From: Chondrus crispus
Lineage: Eukaryota; Rhodophyta; Florideophyceae; Gigartinales; Gigartinaceae
DNA length: 64,000 nucleotides
NCBI RefSeq assembly: GCF_000350225.1
Contig: NW_005178986.1
Coordinates: forward strand, 124,001-188,000
Reading direction: 5' to 3'
A program made the position numbers and the translations under genes. The notes under the pieces were generated by a model, which did not search any database, was not told the origin of the DNA, and worked only from the letters and a program-made list of their open reading frames with translations. This document shows, piece by piece, positions 20,099 to 31,000 of this stretch; the first letter of the stretch is position 1, and every line of letters starts with the position of its first letter.

Positions 20099-20757
20099 GA
20101 CCTCGTTACTGAGGAGAAGTAGAAGGAAATAGATCGTCTGGTAGACGACCGACGATCGTCTCAAAAAGACTTCAGACAAGCATGCGAGGAGGCACAAAAC
20201 GACGCCCCGCGTCGCGGGCTGTTCGCAATTGAGGGCGAGCCGAAGAAGCAACACCGTGTCGCAAGCTCATGGTATCACGCGAGCGATTACACGACTGACT
20301 TCGTCATCGACGAGAAGGTTAATGTGTCAGCACAATCAGAAAGGATGGGTTTCACCGCGTGCACATTCTTTTCGTCCCACGAGCGACCTATGTACCCGCG
20401 TACCCCCCAAGTCCTTCTTTCATTTCTGTTGCTTTTGTTTTGTTTTCGTTCTCTGTTTTTTTCGTTTCTTTTGTGACATGCAGGGCACAGACCCCGAACC
20501 ACGGGGAGCGGAAAGAGAGCCGCGCGACGTGCGCCGGTCGACGTCCTAGCAAGGAAGACTTGCGAACCGACCATCGCCACCAATCTACGACGCGTTGGTT
20601 CAAGCGGAGACGGAGAGCCAAGTGTCTGTTCGTTTTGCAAGGACGCCAAATTTCGAGACTCTCTGTGCCTGCCAGGAATAATGTGCTGCGTGAGGAGCTG
20701 GAAGGATGTCCGAAGAACATAAAAAGAATATGTATATACATGTATATAATGCAGTGA
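20099..20757 (+). pseudogene. possible spliced extra ORF in the 3' region of gypsy copy 2
   Basis: Behind a 3' splice-like site (T-rich tract, then CAACAG at 20093-20098) the frame reads to an internal TAG at 20120 and is then open from 20123. A GT at 20392 and an AG at 20482-20483, with a strong pyrimidine tract between them, would remove 92 bases. They would join this frame exactly to the one ending at 20757. The result would be about 180 codons without a stop. The product is hydrophilic and unrecognised. Confidence 0.3.
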
Positions 20758-23392
20758 CTGCAGTCACGCACGAAATTGAAGGAGCGGATTGCTGTCGCTC
20801 GTCGGAAAGGGGGATGTCGTGGCGTAAGTAAGGGAGGAGACTTTCGGTCCGTCAGCGCCGTAAACCACCTGGAAAGGTGCGCGAGTTAACGCACGAAACT
20901 ATACTGCACGGAGTAGGTGAATTGTTCGCTCGCCGATTCCCTACAATGATAACGAAAGTCGGCTCGCCGCCGTTACTGAGGAGGTCCATCGCCTATTTGT
21001 CGGTTGTTTAATCTGGTTGTGTTTCAACCCCTGTTTTGCTGTGCTTTCATTTTTTTGGTATCGACGACACGACTCGGCACGACGTACACCGACTCGCCAG
21101 TCTACGAGAATGGGAAAAACGAGGAGGAGTTCAAGCTAAAAGAGGGGAAGAAATGGGATGACGACATAAGGCCCGTCAATATGATCCGCGTCGCGGAAGG
21201 ATGTGTTGGAAATCGTGAAGGGTGCACGTCGACCTTGTACCCGACTTTAATTCCGTCGCGACTCCCTTTATTACTATTTTTCCTCCTGGAGGCGAGCAGG
21301 AACCACCGATAAGACACATATCAAAGCACAGCATCCGATCGCAAGAGCAGGACCCCGTCGAGGAGGTCACATTTCGTGGCACCTCGTTCGAAGAAGACAG
21401 TATTCGTCAAAGACAGACGTGTCATGAAGTGATACGAGCTCCGGCGCCCTTTACGAATCTTTTTATGGTTGCAGAGTCGACGCGAGGGAAATTAGAACCA
21501 TGGCCACATATTTCTGTTGACGGTCGCGGACACGAGTGGCATCGGTCGTACGACAACCGAACGAGGAAAAGAATGAGGATTTGTCCCCACAACCCGCCTA
21601 CGTAGCACCCCCGAAGTTCAGAAGCTGGTAATGATTTCCGAGAACGGATGTCTGAAATAACTTCCCGCAGTGTCCCCAGACGGTTAGGAGGGTAACGACA
21701 AAATGGGCGTCTCGTTCAAATCCCGACTACAGGCTGAGGACACTGCCGAACACCTGTATACGTGTCAAATTCGTACACGACACTTTGTCCTTGCATGGCT
21801 TAAATTGCCATGAAGCCTCGGAGCCAAGGCCCAGAACCCTGTGACTCCCGTCGTCGACGTCGACATTTCGAGACCTGCGTATCAGCGACGACGAAAGGGA
21901 AATGACGGCGCCGACTTCGCGCCGACGACGCGGTGGTGGTCAGAGGACAAAATAGAGGACACATTGACACCACCTCATTTCGCATGAGGCAGCCACGAGG
22001 ACAACTCGCCCACAACGTCACAAAGGAAAGAGAGACTGTAAGGACAGTGTAGCTCGAGAACACGGCCCCACCGGCTGCAATGGATATAAGGCCAAAGCAA
22101 CCAAACCTCGGGGACGCCGCACACTTCGGTGGGGTCGGCTCCGTCAGAACAACAAGTGCTCGACGAAGACAGACGCGTTCCCAGGTGACGCAAGTCTAGC
22201 CGCGCCTTCAGAAATTTTATTGGGGACAGTAGGAACGTGAATTAACGAGACCACCCGGATCGCGAGGTGTAAACCTCCTGAGATCGGATACCGGGAACAA
22301 TGGGGTAGAGAAAAAAATGTTACGACAAAGTAGCTGCTGAGACGTGGACGTCAATTGACATGACGTTGGTGGGTCGAAAGGGAAGTGCAAATATAGAGAG
22401 GACAAACGGATAACGCGCACATGGTCACTAACTGCCAGTGAACAGGAAAGAGAGCGCCGCGCTCGCTTTAATGACGTCCTCGCACACGGCGATTGCTACG
22501 AGGATCCCGTGTACCCGTTGCGACACTCCCAAGACACTCGCCACGCGATGTCGACGCACAAGGTGGAAAGGAACATTTAAAATATTCTTACAAGGTTCGC
22601 GTGCCATGCGCGGGAAAGGAGGAACGAAGGCCACGCTTTAGAGTGAAGGGATTACACAGTATCCCCCCCCCCCCCCCGACGCGCAGAACTTCAGGAAAAT
22701 CAGGGAACTCGAGGACGGTTTGACGCAGTCATTTTGAGATGGGGAAGTTGCCGGACGCGTTGGAAAAGAGGAGGGCATCGAAGTAGGTCTAGGCTGAGGT
22801 CGGTCACGGCCCCGACAGTCGAACAAGACATCTACGCATCTGCCGCACGGCGCTCGCTGAGCGCGCCCAAGGAATGGAATACCCAGGGTATTATCAATGC
22901 CACACCGCTCGAAATGGGTTGTAGGTGAAGTAGGGCTCTCGTTGTCATACTACCTGCAGATATTTGTTGATCTGATTGGAAAGGAGGGAAAGCCGCGCCA
23001 GGGCTGCGGAAAAGAGGAGGAAATTGGGAAAAAGAGGAGGAGATTGACAGAAGATGATATGCGAACGCAAGGGCGGGGTGCATACAATAAGAGGAGGAAG
23101 TCTACGGACCAAGGTGTGACCGGAGACGGATGGAAGGCCGGTTCGGTAGGGTTGGTAACAGGAGGTAGACGGGGTATGGAAGGAAGACCCCGGGGCACTT
23201 CGGGCTTGCGAGGAAAGCCCACACCCGGACGCTTACGGGTGGCACTATCGTCCGAGTGTTCCGACGGAGAAGGAAGCATGGTATTTTCGTCTTACCCTTG
23301 TAAGAACGCCGCGTAGAGTGATTGATGACTGGGAAACACGGTAAGGAACGGCAGGAGATTATACGATGGCTTGGCGCTGTACAAGGGCGCTC

Positions 23393-23401
23393 AAGAGGGG
23401 G
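23393..23401 (+). other. polypurine tract of gypsy copy 2
   Basis: AAGAGGGGG lies three bases before the 3' LTR start (TGTAGTGCAA at 23405). This is the usual place of the plus-strand primer in LTR elements and shows that this LTR is the 3' LTR of the plus-strand element. Confidence 0.7.
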
Positions 23402-23404
23402 ATA

Positions 23405-24467
23405 TGTAGTGCAATAATGGGCTCTACAGGGGGGTGAAAAGGAAGGAAAATATTTGGATTTGGATATGAAAAGTAGTCCGGGTTGGGGGGACACACGTGT
23501 GAATAATTGCACAGTTTTAATTTTCAATTATTTTATTTAGTTAATTAGTTGGCATTAATTTTGCTGACACTAGATTAGATCTAGGATCTAGCGCCGCGAG
23601 CTACTGTAGAGGCTCCGGCGGGGCGATATATACCTTAGCCCTCTGACCACCAAGTCAGTAAAGGCAACCCGAGTTCCCAGAGTCTGATATCGCCTTGGTC
23701 GAAGTCCGTCTTTTACAAGACATTTCCTTTAACTACAGATTACTTTATCCTTTGCGCTCGGGGGTCCCCTTTTTTCCTTATCAATTTTCCTTTATTTCCC
23801 TATCCCTTTCTATTCCTAATTCTACCTATTTTCCCCTTATCTTGTGTTGGTGCCATCGGCCTCGGTTGCGACCGAACCGGTGTAGGTGTTTCGAGCCATC
23901 GGGCGACACAGATGACGTAGGGCTGCTACTGTGACCCATTTTCCGACGGAGACTGTTGCAACGACGTCTCCCTCGAAGGGCTCCGTCGTAGTACGAGCCA
24001 GTGTTGGTACCATCGGTTGTCGGTTGCGACCGAACCGGTGTAGGTGTTTCGAGCGATCGGGCGGCACGGTTGACGTAGCGTTGCTACTTCATTTCATCAC
24101 GTCGGGCTGCGTTGCGACGCCCCCGTCGAAGGCCTTGTCGCGTCACAAGGTGTCGAAGAAGCTCAACGAGCATTGGCCTTACAACCCAGTGGAACCGGGG
24201 TACCTACGTACGTGCCCCACCCCACACTCGTCGAGCAGATCTCTTCGCAAGTCTCTACCACACCGATCCCGGGCCGGGCTGTTTCTCTGTGCCCCCCCCC
24301 CTATCAGGGATCTGAGCTACTACGAGTCGCAAGCTTGTTTAAACGGAGAAGGGAGAGTCGGACACTCCGTAGCGCTGTGCCATCGGCAGATCTTCTTTTT
24401 GCTGCTGTTGTTGTTTTTGCTGGACCATCGGACCGCGGTCTCTGCCCGACAGGCGCATTGCACTACA
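23405..24467 (+). repeat. 3' LTR of gypsy copy 2 (1063 bp)
   Basis: It begins TGTAGTGCAAT and ends ATTGCACTACA, a perfect 11-bp terminal inversion with TG..CA ends. It is homologous to the LTR at 29951-31000 but in opposite orientation. A TATA-like GATATATACC near 23625 probably marks the U3 promoter. Two CA-G/T-rich units of 158 bp are repeated in tandem in the second half. Confidence 0.9.
23844..24159 (+). repeat. 158-bp tandem duplication inside the LTR
   Basis: The block starting TGTTGGTGCCATCGG at 23844 recurs at 24002 as TGTTGGTACCATCGG. Both carry GGTTGCGACCGAACCGGTG and a GTAGGTGTTTCGAGC..TCGGGCG block. The same duplication is visible in diverged form in the LTR of copy 3 (about 30340-30570). 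Confidence 0.75.
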
Positions 24468-27400
24468 CGTAGGCCAATAAAAATGTCTTCTCAAAGTCTT
24501 GTAAAGTTTCTTGCCTCCCGGGTGGCCTGCCAATTTTGCGTAATGGCTTAACCCTAGGACACGGTCCCTTAACGATTGTGGTATCACCACTTGTACAAAC
24601 TCCGCCGCGGTACGGCATAGAGTTCCTTCGAGTTCCTCGGTCTCCGTGCTGAACGTTCTCACCTTTCCGGCGTCCATTTCTTCCTTGATGCGGTTGCAGA
24701 AGGGGTCGGCGGCTTGCTCGCGAATGAGCTCTTCCGGAGTGACAGCTTGGAATTGATCGAGGCGCTCAGGGGCGGTCCCCATCTCAAGAGCGAGGATGTC
24801 GTGTAACGCGTCTAAACTTTCCTCGTCCTCCACTGTACCCTCGGTCGGTTCGGCCATAAAGAATGGAATTTCGTCGTCGATTTCGTCGACGGTTTCTCCA
24901 GCGGTCCGTAATCTTGACAGGGCATCGGCTTGGCTGTTCGCCTTGCCCTTCTTGTACTTGATTTCGAAATCAAATTCCGAGAGGCGGAGCCTCCATCGGA
25001 TTAATCTCCCGCTGGGGTCGGTTACGTTCATCAACCACCTCAATGAGGCATGGTCGGTATGCACAATGAAGTGCTCGCCATATAGATATGGTCTTAAAGT
25101 CTGTACGGCCCAAATTACCGCTAGACATTCTTTTTCTGAAACGGAGTAGTTTCTCTCGGCTGCGGATAACGTTCTTGAAAAGAACCCGATGGGTTTACGT
25201 TGCGCATCCGGGTGCGTTTGAAATAATGCAGCGCCGATTTGATAGTCGCTTGCATCGGTGTGTACTGAGTATGGTAGGTCCTTTTTCGGCGCGCCAACAC
25301 CGATGGTGCCAAGATAGCGTCTTTGAGCTTGTGAAAAGCTTTTTCGCACGGTTCGTCGAATCCTTCCAACTGGACTGGTTGTCCCTTCTTCAATAGTTGA
25401 TTGAGCGGATGCGCAATTTTCGCATAATGCGGAACGAATCTGCGGTAGACATTACAAAGTCCCAAGAAGCTCCTGAGCTGGGTCTGCGTTTGAGGGTACC
25501 TCACTTGTTCCAATGCGACGGTTCGCGCATCGTCCACTTCCAATGTACCTGGCCAAACGACATGTCCCAGGTACTTGATCTTTTCGACGAAAAATTCACA
25601 CTTGCGAAGCTTGAGCTTCACACCTGCCTTCTCCAATACAGAAAGTATTTCATCCACGTGCACGATGTGCTCCTCCCACGACTTGCTAAGAATTATTATG
25701 TCGTCCAGATACACCAAACAGCACTTCCAACGGAACGGAGAGAGCAGGATATCCATTGCTCTCTGAAACGTCGCTGGCGCGTTAGTTAGCCCGAAGGGCA
25801 TTCTTGAGAAGCGATACAGTCCTGAGTGACACGAAAATGCGGTCTTGTCGCGGTCGCGCTCAGGGATAGGCATCTGCCAATATCCCGAGATCGCGTCCAA
25901 TGCGGAGAAAACCTTGGTGTCACCAAGCGAGTCCAGGCACTCATCCATGCGCGGTAAAGGGTACGTGTCCTTTACCGTCACCGCGTTTAACCGACGATAG
26001 TCTACGCAAAAGCGCATCGATCCGTCCGGCTTCGGCACTAATAAAACGGGCGACGCCCATTCTGACTGCGCCGGTTCGATGACTCCTGCTTCTAACATCT
26101 TCTGTACTTCTGCGTCCTCGACCTCCCGAGCCTTTGGACCGGCTCGGTAGGGAGCTTGTGCAATTGGCCTTGTATCCGGGGCCAGTTCAATCCGGTGGAC
26201 CGTGGTGTTGATCTCACCGAGGGTCCCATCCCACATGCCGGAATACTTTTTCAACATTCGACGGAATCTTTGGCGCAGCCGGTCCGGCACGTGGCTCAGG
26301 TCGAGTTCCTCCACGTCCGGCGGGGGAGGCTCAATCCGCCGCTCCGGCTTCGTAGTTGCCGTCGCGGAGAGCCTTTCCCCCCGTTCTCCTTGCTGTTCCT
26401 CGCGGTCTTGATCCGACGGTTCGCATCTTGTCTCGCCCGTAGGCGTCTTGGTGGAAATAGGAAAAATTTCCTTCTTCCTTTCTTGAATTCCGAGAACTTC
26501 ACCAATGGTGGTTTTGCTCTCGAGCGCGGCTCTCGGGCGAGGTAATAATTCTGCCACCACTTCGCCTTTTTGCACCCTGACAGGGTACGTCCTAAAATTT
26601 GCAACGAATAAACGAAATGGCCGGTCAGGCTCAACCTGAACGACACCATTCGTGCACGTCAACCCGTGCCTTTCGTACAACGACGAGTACGGCTGAACTA
26701 CCACCAAGCCCGCCCTCGTTGAGGTGCATTCCACGACGCGTTGCGTCCCTGGCTCGATAGTCGTGGCTCTTGCCACTTTTACCTTAGGGGAAATTCGCTC
26801 CACCTTTCCATCATTCTCGTCCTCGCCCGGGATGAGATTCTTCTTCCCTTTTCTCGTCGAGAACCGTCTAACTATCGGAACCTCCGAGAAATCCGCCAAC
26901 TCAACCGTTTTCTTCCTTGGGTAAATGGCTTCCACAAACCGGTCACAGTAGTCCGCGCCTAGGATTAGCGGGACTACTAGTTTTTCGCATACAATAAACT
27001 CGGCTGCGGCCACAAATTTTCCAAGCCTCACAGGCATTCTAATTGTGCCAAGAGTCTGGAGTGGCCTGTTGTTCGCGTCGCCAATGTCTTGGGTCGGTCC
27101 GTAGGACACTAGAGATTCCATTCCAGCCGGGAGTTCCGATTTTCGCACAAGGTTTGGTCCCGCGCCGGTGTCTAAAACAGACAACACCCGACTCATCAAT
27201 CCAATTGTGGGTCCGATGTCCGCGTAAACTTTGTAGTTTTTTCCCGCAAGAACCAAAATCTTCTCGGGACACTCCCTTCGCTTAACCCTGTACCAGGGTC
27301 TTCGAACTTCTTCGAGCGGATGATCTCGGGCTCGGCTCAAAATTTTCTTGACTTGAGCTGGCCCTTTGGGCTTATCCACCAATCCAACAACCTCCTCATC

Positions 27401-27628
27401 GGGGCCTGATTTTTCCCTTAGAGACGAGGAACGGGGCTGAGCCCCGGGCACAGTACGTCGACTCTGTGCCTCTCGCGACTCATGCGAGATTCCCCTCTCT
27501 AGTTTTCCTGCCGCTGCGGGATCCTTCTCACATCCGACGGCGCGGGCCCCGCGGCGGGCCCTCTGAAGGGTTGGTTCGACCTCGGCGTTGAAGCGCTCGG
27601 CGTGCTCGCCGTCTGCGAATCGAACCAA
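24468..27628 (-). pseudogene. pol: Pol (PR-RT-RH, start of IN), gypsy copy 3, frameshifted and truncated
   Basis: The main frame (to 25121) encodes protease (LDTGAG) and reverse transcriptase (YLDDIIILSK). It loses register near 25290, where GCGCTGCCG of copy 1 has become GCGCGCCG. The downstream frame (from 25349) resumes at KKDLPYSVHTDASDYQIG and covers RNase H and the start of the integrase zinc region. It ends at the LTR border after FYWPT. The annotated Met at 27628 lies within gag overlap, as expected for a -1 fusion. The copy is dead. Confidence 0.88.
27432..27508 (-). promoter_or_regulatory. putative -1 frameshift site, copy 3
   Basis: On the minus strand GGAAAAC (27508-27502) is followed by the gag stop (27501-27499) and the same three hairpins as in copies 1 and 2. 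The second stem keeps GGCACAG/CTGTGCC. Confidence 0.6.
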
Positions 27629-29784
27629 TTCTTGACCTTCAGATAACTCGTCGATGGTATCCCTAACCTCTCCATCGGAGACAACGCCTCATAATTTTCC
27701 AAAACTAGGTGCATTTCCCGGAGGGAAAGAATGCACGTTGGCGCAGCGTGCCCCTTTTCATAGCAATGATAGCACACCAGTCCGTGCGTCTTGACGGGAT
27801 ATTGCGGCCTAGGCCCTCCACGGGCCGGCGGCCTTCCTTGACGTTGCGGCCTTCCCATCCATCCTGGCCTTCAAAACGTTGTACCCTTGTCTTCCATCGG
27901 AATGCGCGGCGCCTGCGTGTGGCCGCGCCCCCGAAACATCATCACGGGATCCGTGGGATCTGAAAACGACTCCGTCGTGTATGCGGGCGTCGGTAAAGTT
28001 GACGACCCGCTTGCCCCGTAGTCCTCGTGTCCGTAGCCCTCCGATGGCTGAATGAACTCGCCTTCGGCTACCAACGCGCCCTCGTAGTGATTTTCGCTAC
28101 TTCCGTGCGCACCGCGCTCATCTGACGCGGAAATTGACTCGGCTAAATGGACGGCGGCCTGACTTTTGCGACCGGGATAAGAAGCCCTCGGCTTCTTACC
28201 TGTCCTGATCGTCGACGGCGTCTGGATCGTGATCTTCTTGGTCTTCTTGTCCTTAGCGCGGCTCGCCGAGCCATGCGCCTTCGCGTAATTAACTAGTCTC
28301 AAAAACGAAACGTCCCGATTGTCTTGCCGGTATTGAGATACCATCGGCTTGATACTCGAATCGAGTCCTTCAATAAACATCGTCATTTGTTCTTCCATCG
28401 AATATACGTTTCCACATCGATTGCTCGCGTCCATCAGACGGATATAAAATTCCATCTCGTCTTCAGACGGTCTTTGCTGAACTTCTCGCAATGCGAGTAC
28501 GGCTTGACGGATCGCCTCGTCGGTTGCGAAACTCCTCAACAACCACTGTACGGCCACCGGCCAAACGGATACCTTTCCGTGGTGGGACCCGGCCGTCTGA
28601 GACACCGAAGTGTACTGTCTCAAGGCGACGCCACTTAGAAATTCGGGTAACAAGCCGATCGCTTGCCCCTCGTTCATTTCTTGAGTATCGAACTCTTGAA
28701 CTAATTTTGCCAAAAAATCGAACACAAGGACCCCGTCCTCTCCTGTGAACGTGTTGTCCTTCTTCACCTTGGGCGGAATATCTCTCCTGATTTTTCGCAC
28801 GGCGGTCCGCCGGGAACTTGACAAATATGTCTGCGGGTTCCGCAAGCGGTACGTTCGGTACGAAAGTAATTTCTTGAAGAGGTAGTTGGTCGGATTCAGC
28901 TCCTCCAAATCCTCCCATCGCGGCCCGCGCCGCGTTGTGAGATCTTCGGGCTCCCAGTCCTTGTCTCTCCGCGAGGCGGACGAGGTGATTCCGCCCCGTC
29001 TGGAGGTAGTTTTCTTGCCCTGCGATATTCCTTTTCCTTCCTCTGAACGATGTTCGGAATCGCTGGCATGGTTCGACGAACCGTCGTCACCATCTTCGGA
29101 AAGGCCATTCGACTCGGCCGTTGAGTCTTGGTCCTCCGGCTCGTCACTACAGTGACTCTTGCTCCTGCGTCGCAGACTCTTCTTCGAAGTCTTCGACTTG
29201 GAACTCCGCTGTACCGCGGCCTTGTCCTTCTTCGATCGACGGTCGCCTTCTCGACCCGTTGGGAGCGGCTCTTGCCCGGCGACCTGTTCGAGGTCCTTGA
29301 GACGATGAGCGGTGCGGTCGAACCTGTCGTCGATACTGCTTCTAAATTTACCTAAGGACTCCAAAGCTTGATTCGCGTCGCGCCTTGCGTCCTTGACTGA
29401 ACTTTTCAACGAAGCTAGGACCTCCGGCTCCAGACCGTCGGTTGCCTCACCTCGCTCCTTCTCGACGAGATCCACTCGAGCCGATAGTTCTCCTAAAGCG
29501 GCGTGGAACTCGGATGCTTGCAACTCCAGTTGCTTCCGGACGAGGGCTAATTCAGCCTCAAGATTTTTCGTCATCTCTTGGCGAATTTCCTCGCCCATCT
29601 TCTCGAACCTGTAGGATAGGTTATCCTTGTCGGCTTCAATCCCCGTCGGGATTTCTTGACCTTCGGGATCCGTGGCCGTATTGGCCTGGCTTCGGGTGCG
29701 AGGACCTCGCGGGATCCTCGACGCCCTTGCTGATCCGCTCCTACCCGCCCCGGGACCGACGTCCCCGGGGGCGCTTGTCGACAT
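27499..29784 (-). pseudogene. gag: gag, gypsy family 1 copy 3 (nearly full length, one internal stop)
   Basis: The best start is the ATG at 29784 (MSTSAPGDVGPGAGR); an upstream in-frame extension runs back into the LTR and is not a start. Residues about 50-190 form a long coiled coil, followed by a Ser/Lys-rich basic region. The gag core runs from about FDFLAKLVQEFDTQEM to LRLVNYAKAHG. A stop (TGA, 27871-27873, where copy 1 has CGA) precedes the nucleocapsid knuckle CYHCYEKGHAAPTC, which continues in the same frame to the true end at 27499. This copy gives the most complete view of gag in the window. Confidence 0.85.
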
Positions 29785-29928
29785 CGCTCGTACAAGCGAA
29801 CCTACACAAAAAAAGTACAAACAAAAAAAATAAAAAAGGGACTTCGTTACCCAGACCACTTTCGTAGTACAACTCCAGATCACACCTGTCGTCGACACAC
29901 TTCTAGGTCGGGTTTGCTGTAGACACAA

Positions 29929-29946
29929 TTCTAGGTCGGGAGACCA
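29929..29946 (-). other. primer-binding site of gypsy copy 3
   Basis: TGGTCTCCCGACCTAGAA lies four bases inside the 5' LTR. It begins TGG, as expected for pairing with a tRNA 3'-CCA end. The same 18 bases occur at 57909-57926 next to the LTR of gypsy family 2. The matching tRNA would end TTCTAGGTCGGGAGACCA; I could not assign its amino acid. Confidence 0.8.
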
Positions 29947-29950
29947 CTTT

Positions 29951-31000
29951 TGTAGTGCAATGTGCCTGGCAGGCCGCGAACACAGTCCGACGGTCAAACA
30001 AAAAGACGAAAAACAACAGCAACAACAACAACAACTGCCGATGGCACGCGCTACGGAGCGTTCAAGACGCCCTTTCCCCTTGTGTGGGCTTGCGGCCCAC
30101 GGTAGCTCAACTCCGACGGGGGGGGGGGTAAGGAAAGATGCCCGGCCCGGGAGGAAAATGGTGGTAGAGACTTATGAAGACTTGAGCGCTCGGCGAGTGC
30201 GGGTTGGGCTTGTCTACGAGAATGTAACCGCGGTTCGCTGGGTTGTAAGGCCAATGCTCGACGAGCGTCTTCAGCACCTTGGGTATAATTCAAGGTCTTC
30301 GACGGGGGCTTGCTCAGCACTACCCGACGGGATCGTAATTGTGTAGCAGCGCTACTACCGACGTGTTGCCCGATGGCTAGAAACACCCTCACCAGCGCGA
30401 TCGCAATCGCGGTAGGTGGTACCAACTCTGTCTTATACAGTAAGACCTTCGACGGAGGCGTCATCGCAACAGCCTTCCGACGGAACTTGAAACAGTAGCA
30501 GCGCTACACAACGTGTTGCCCGATGGCTAAAACACCTACACCGGATCGGTCGCAACCGACTCCAATGGAACCAACACAATTAAGGGAAAGATAGAAATAG
30601 AAGTAGAGGAATGAATAAGGAAATAAAGGGAAAAGAGAAGGGAACCCCCGGGCGCAAAGGATGCCGTAGGCTTAGGTAAAAGGGAGCGTCTTGGTAGAGA
30701 CGGACTTCGACCAAGGCGACATTCAACTCTGGCAACTCGGGTTACCTTTACTGACTTGGTCGTCAGAGGGCTAAGGTATATATCGCCCCGCCGGAGCCAG
30801 TACAGTAGCTCGCGGCGCTAGATCCTAGATCTAATCTAGTGTCAGAAAAATTAATGGCAACTAATTAACTAAATAAAATAAAACAATTAAAAATTAAAAC
30901 TGCGCAATTATTCACACGTGTGTCCCCCAACCCGGACTACTTTTCATATCCAAATATTTCTTTTCTTTTCACCCCCTTTCCAGGTGCGTATTGCACTACA
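29951..31000 (-). repeat. 5' LTR of gypsy copy 3 (1050 bp)
   Basis: It is bounded by TGTAGTGCAA and TTGCACTACA and is the reverse-complement homologue of 23405-24467. The minus-strand TATA-like ATATATACC near 30774 corresponds to the one in the other LTR. Its outer end at 31000 cuts the copia A pol gene. Confidence 0.9.

Larger units (their letters stand above)
19449..23404 (+). other. unusually long 3' region between pol stop and LTR of gypsy copy 2
   Basis: About 3.95 kb separate the pol stop from the polypurine tract. It contains several T-rich, intron-like stretches (about 20050-20098, 20400-20483, 21030-21057), scattered open segments of protein-like composition (20123-20757, 21060-21312, 21250-21605, 22897-23316) and a C15-like run near 22664. 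No similarity to env or another known family was recognised. It may be a decayed additional gene of this lineage or a captured host sequence. Confidence 0.5.
14681..24467 (+). mobile_element. Ty3/gypsy family 1, copy 2 (5'-truncated chromovirus with 3' LTR)
   Basis: Homology to copies 1 and 3 begins abruptly at 14681 inside gag. The element then runs through pol with complete integrase and a C-terminal chromodomain (stop at 19448). A 3' region of about 4 kb, a polypurine tract and an LTR at 23405-24467 in the same orientation follow. The 5' LTR and most of gag are absent. Pol has a nonsense mutation and a one-base deletion, so the copy is inactive. The 3' LTR directly abuts the cut pol of copy 3. 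Confidence 0.88.
24468..31000 (-). mobile_element. Ty3/gypsy family 1, copy 3 (3'-truncated, with 5' LTR)
   Basis: Read on the minus strand: 5' LTR (31000-29951), primer-binding site, leader, gag and pol up to the integrase zinc region (YFYWPT), where it is cut at 24468 by the LTR of copy 2. The missing 3' half is nowhere in the window. It lies inside copia A, whose pol ends exactly at 31001. Gag has a premature stop and pol has a one-base deletion. Confidence 0.88.

Noticed and set aside
22650..22690. Poly-C run (and similar C/G runs near 24289 and 30121) as a structured signal
   Set aside because: These are single homopolymer tracts without flanking organisation, probably simple sequence slippage.
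23405..31000. A single DNA transposon with 1-kb terminal inverted repeats, or a self-integrated (autointegration) retroelement with inverted LTRs
   Set aside because: A polypurine tract precedes the left LTR and an entire plus-strand element leads into it, while a primer-binding site follows the right LTR. Two separate gypsy copies meeting head-on explain all parts. No target duplication links the outer ends.
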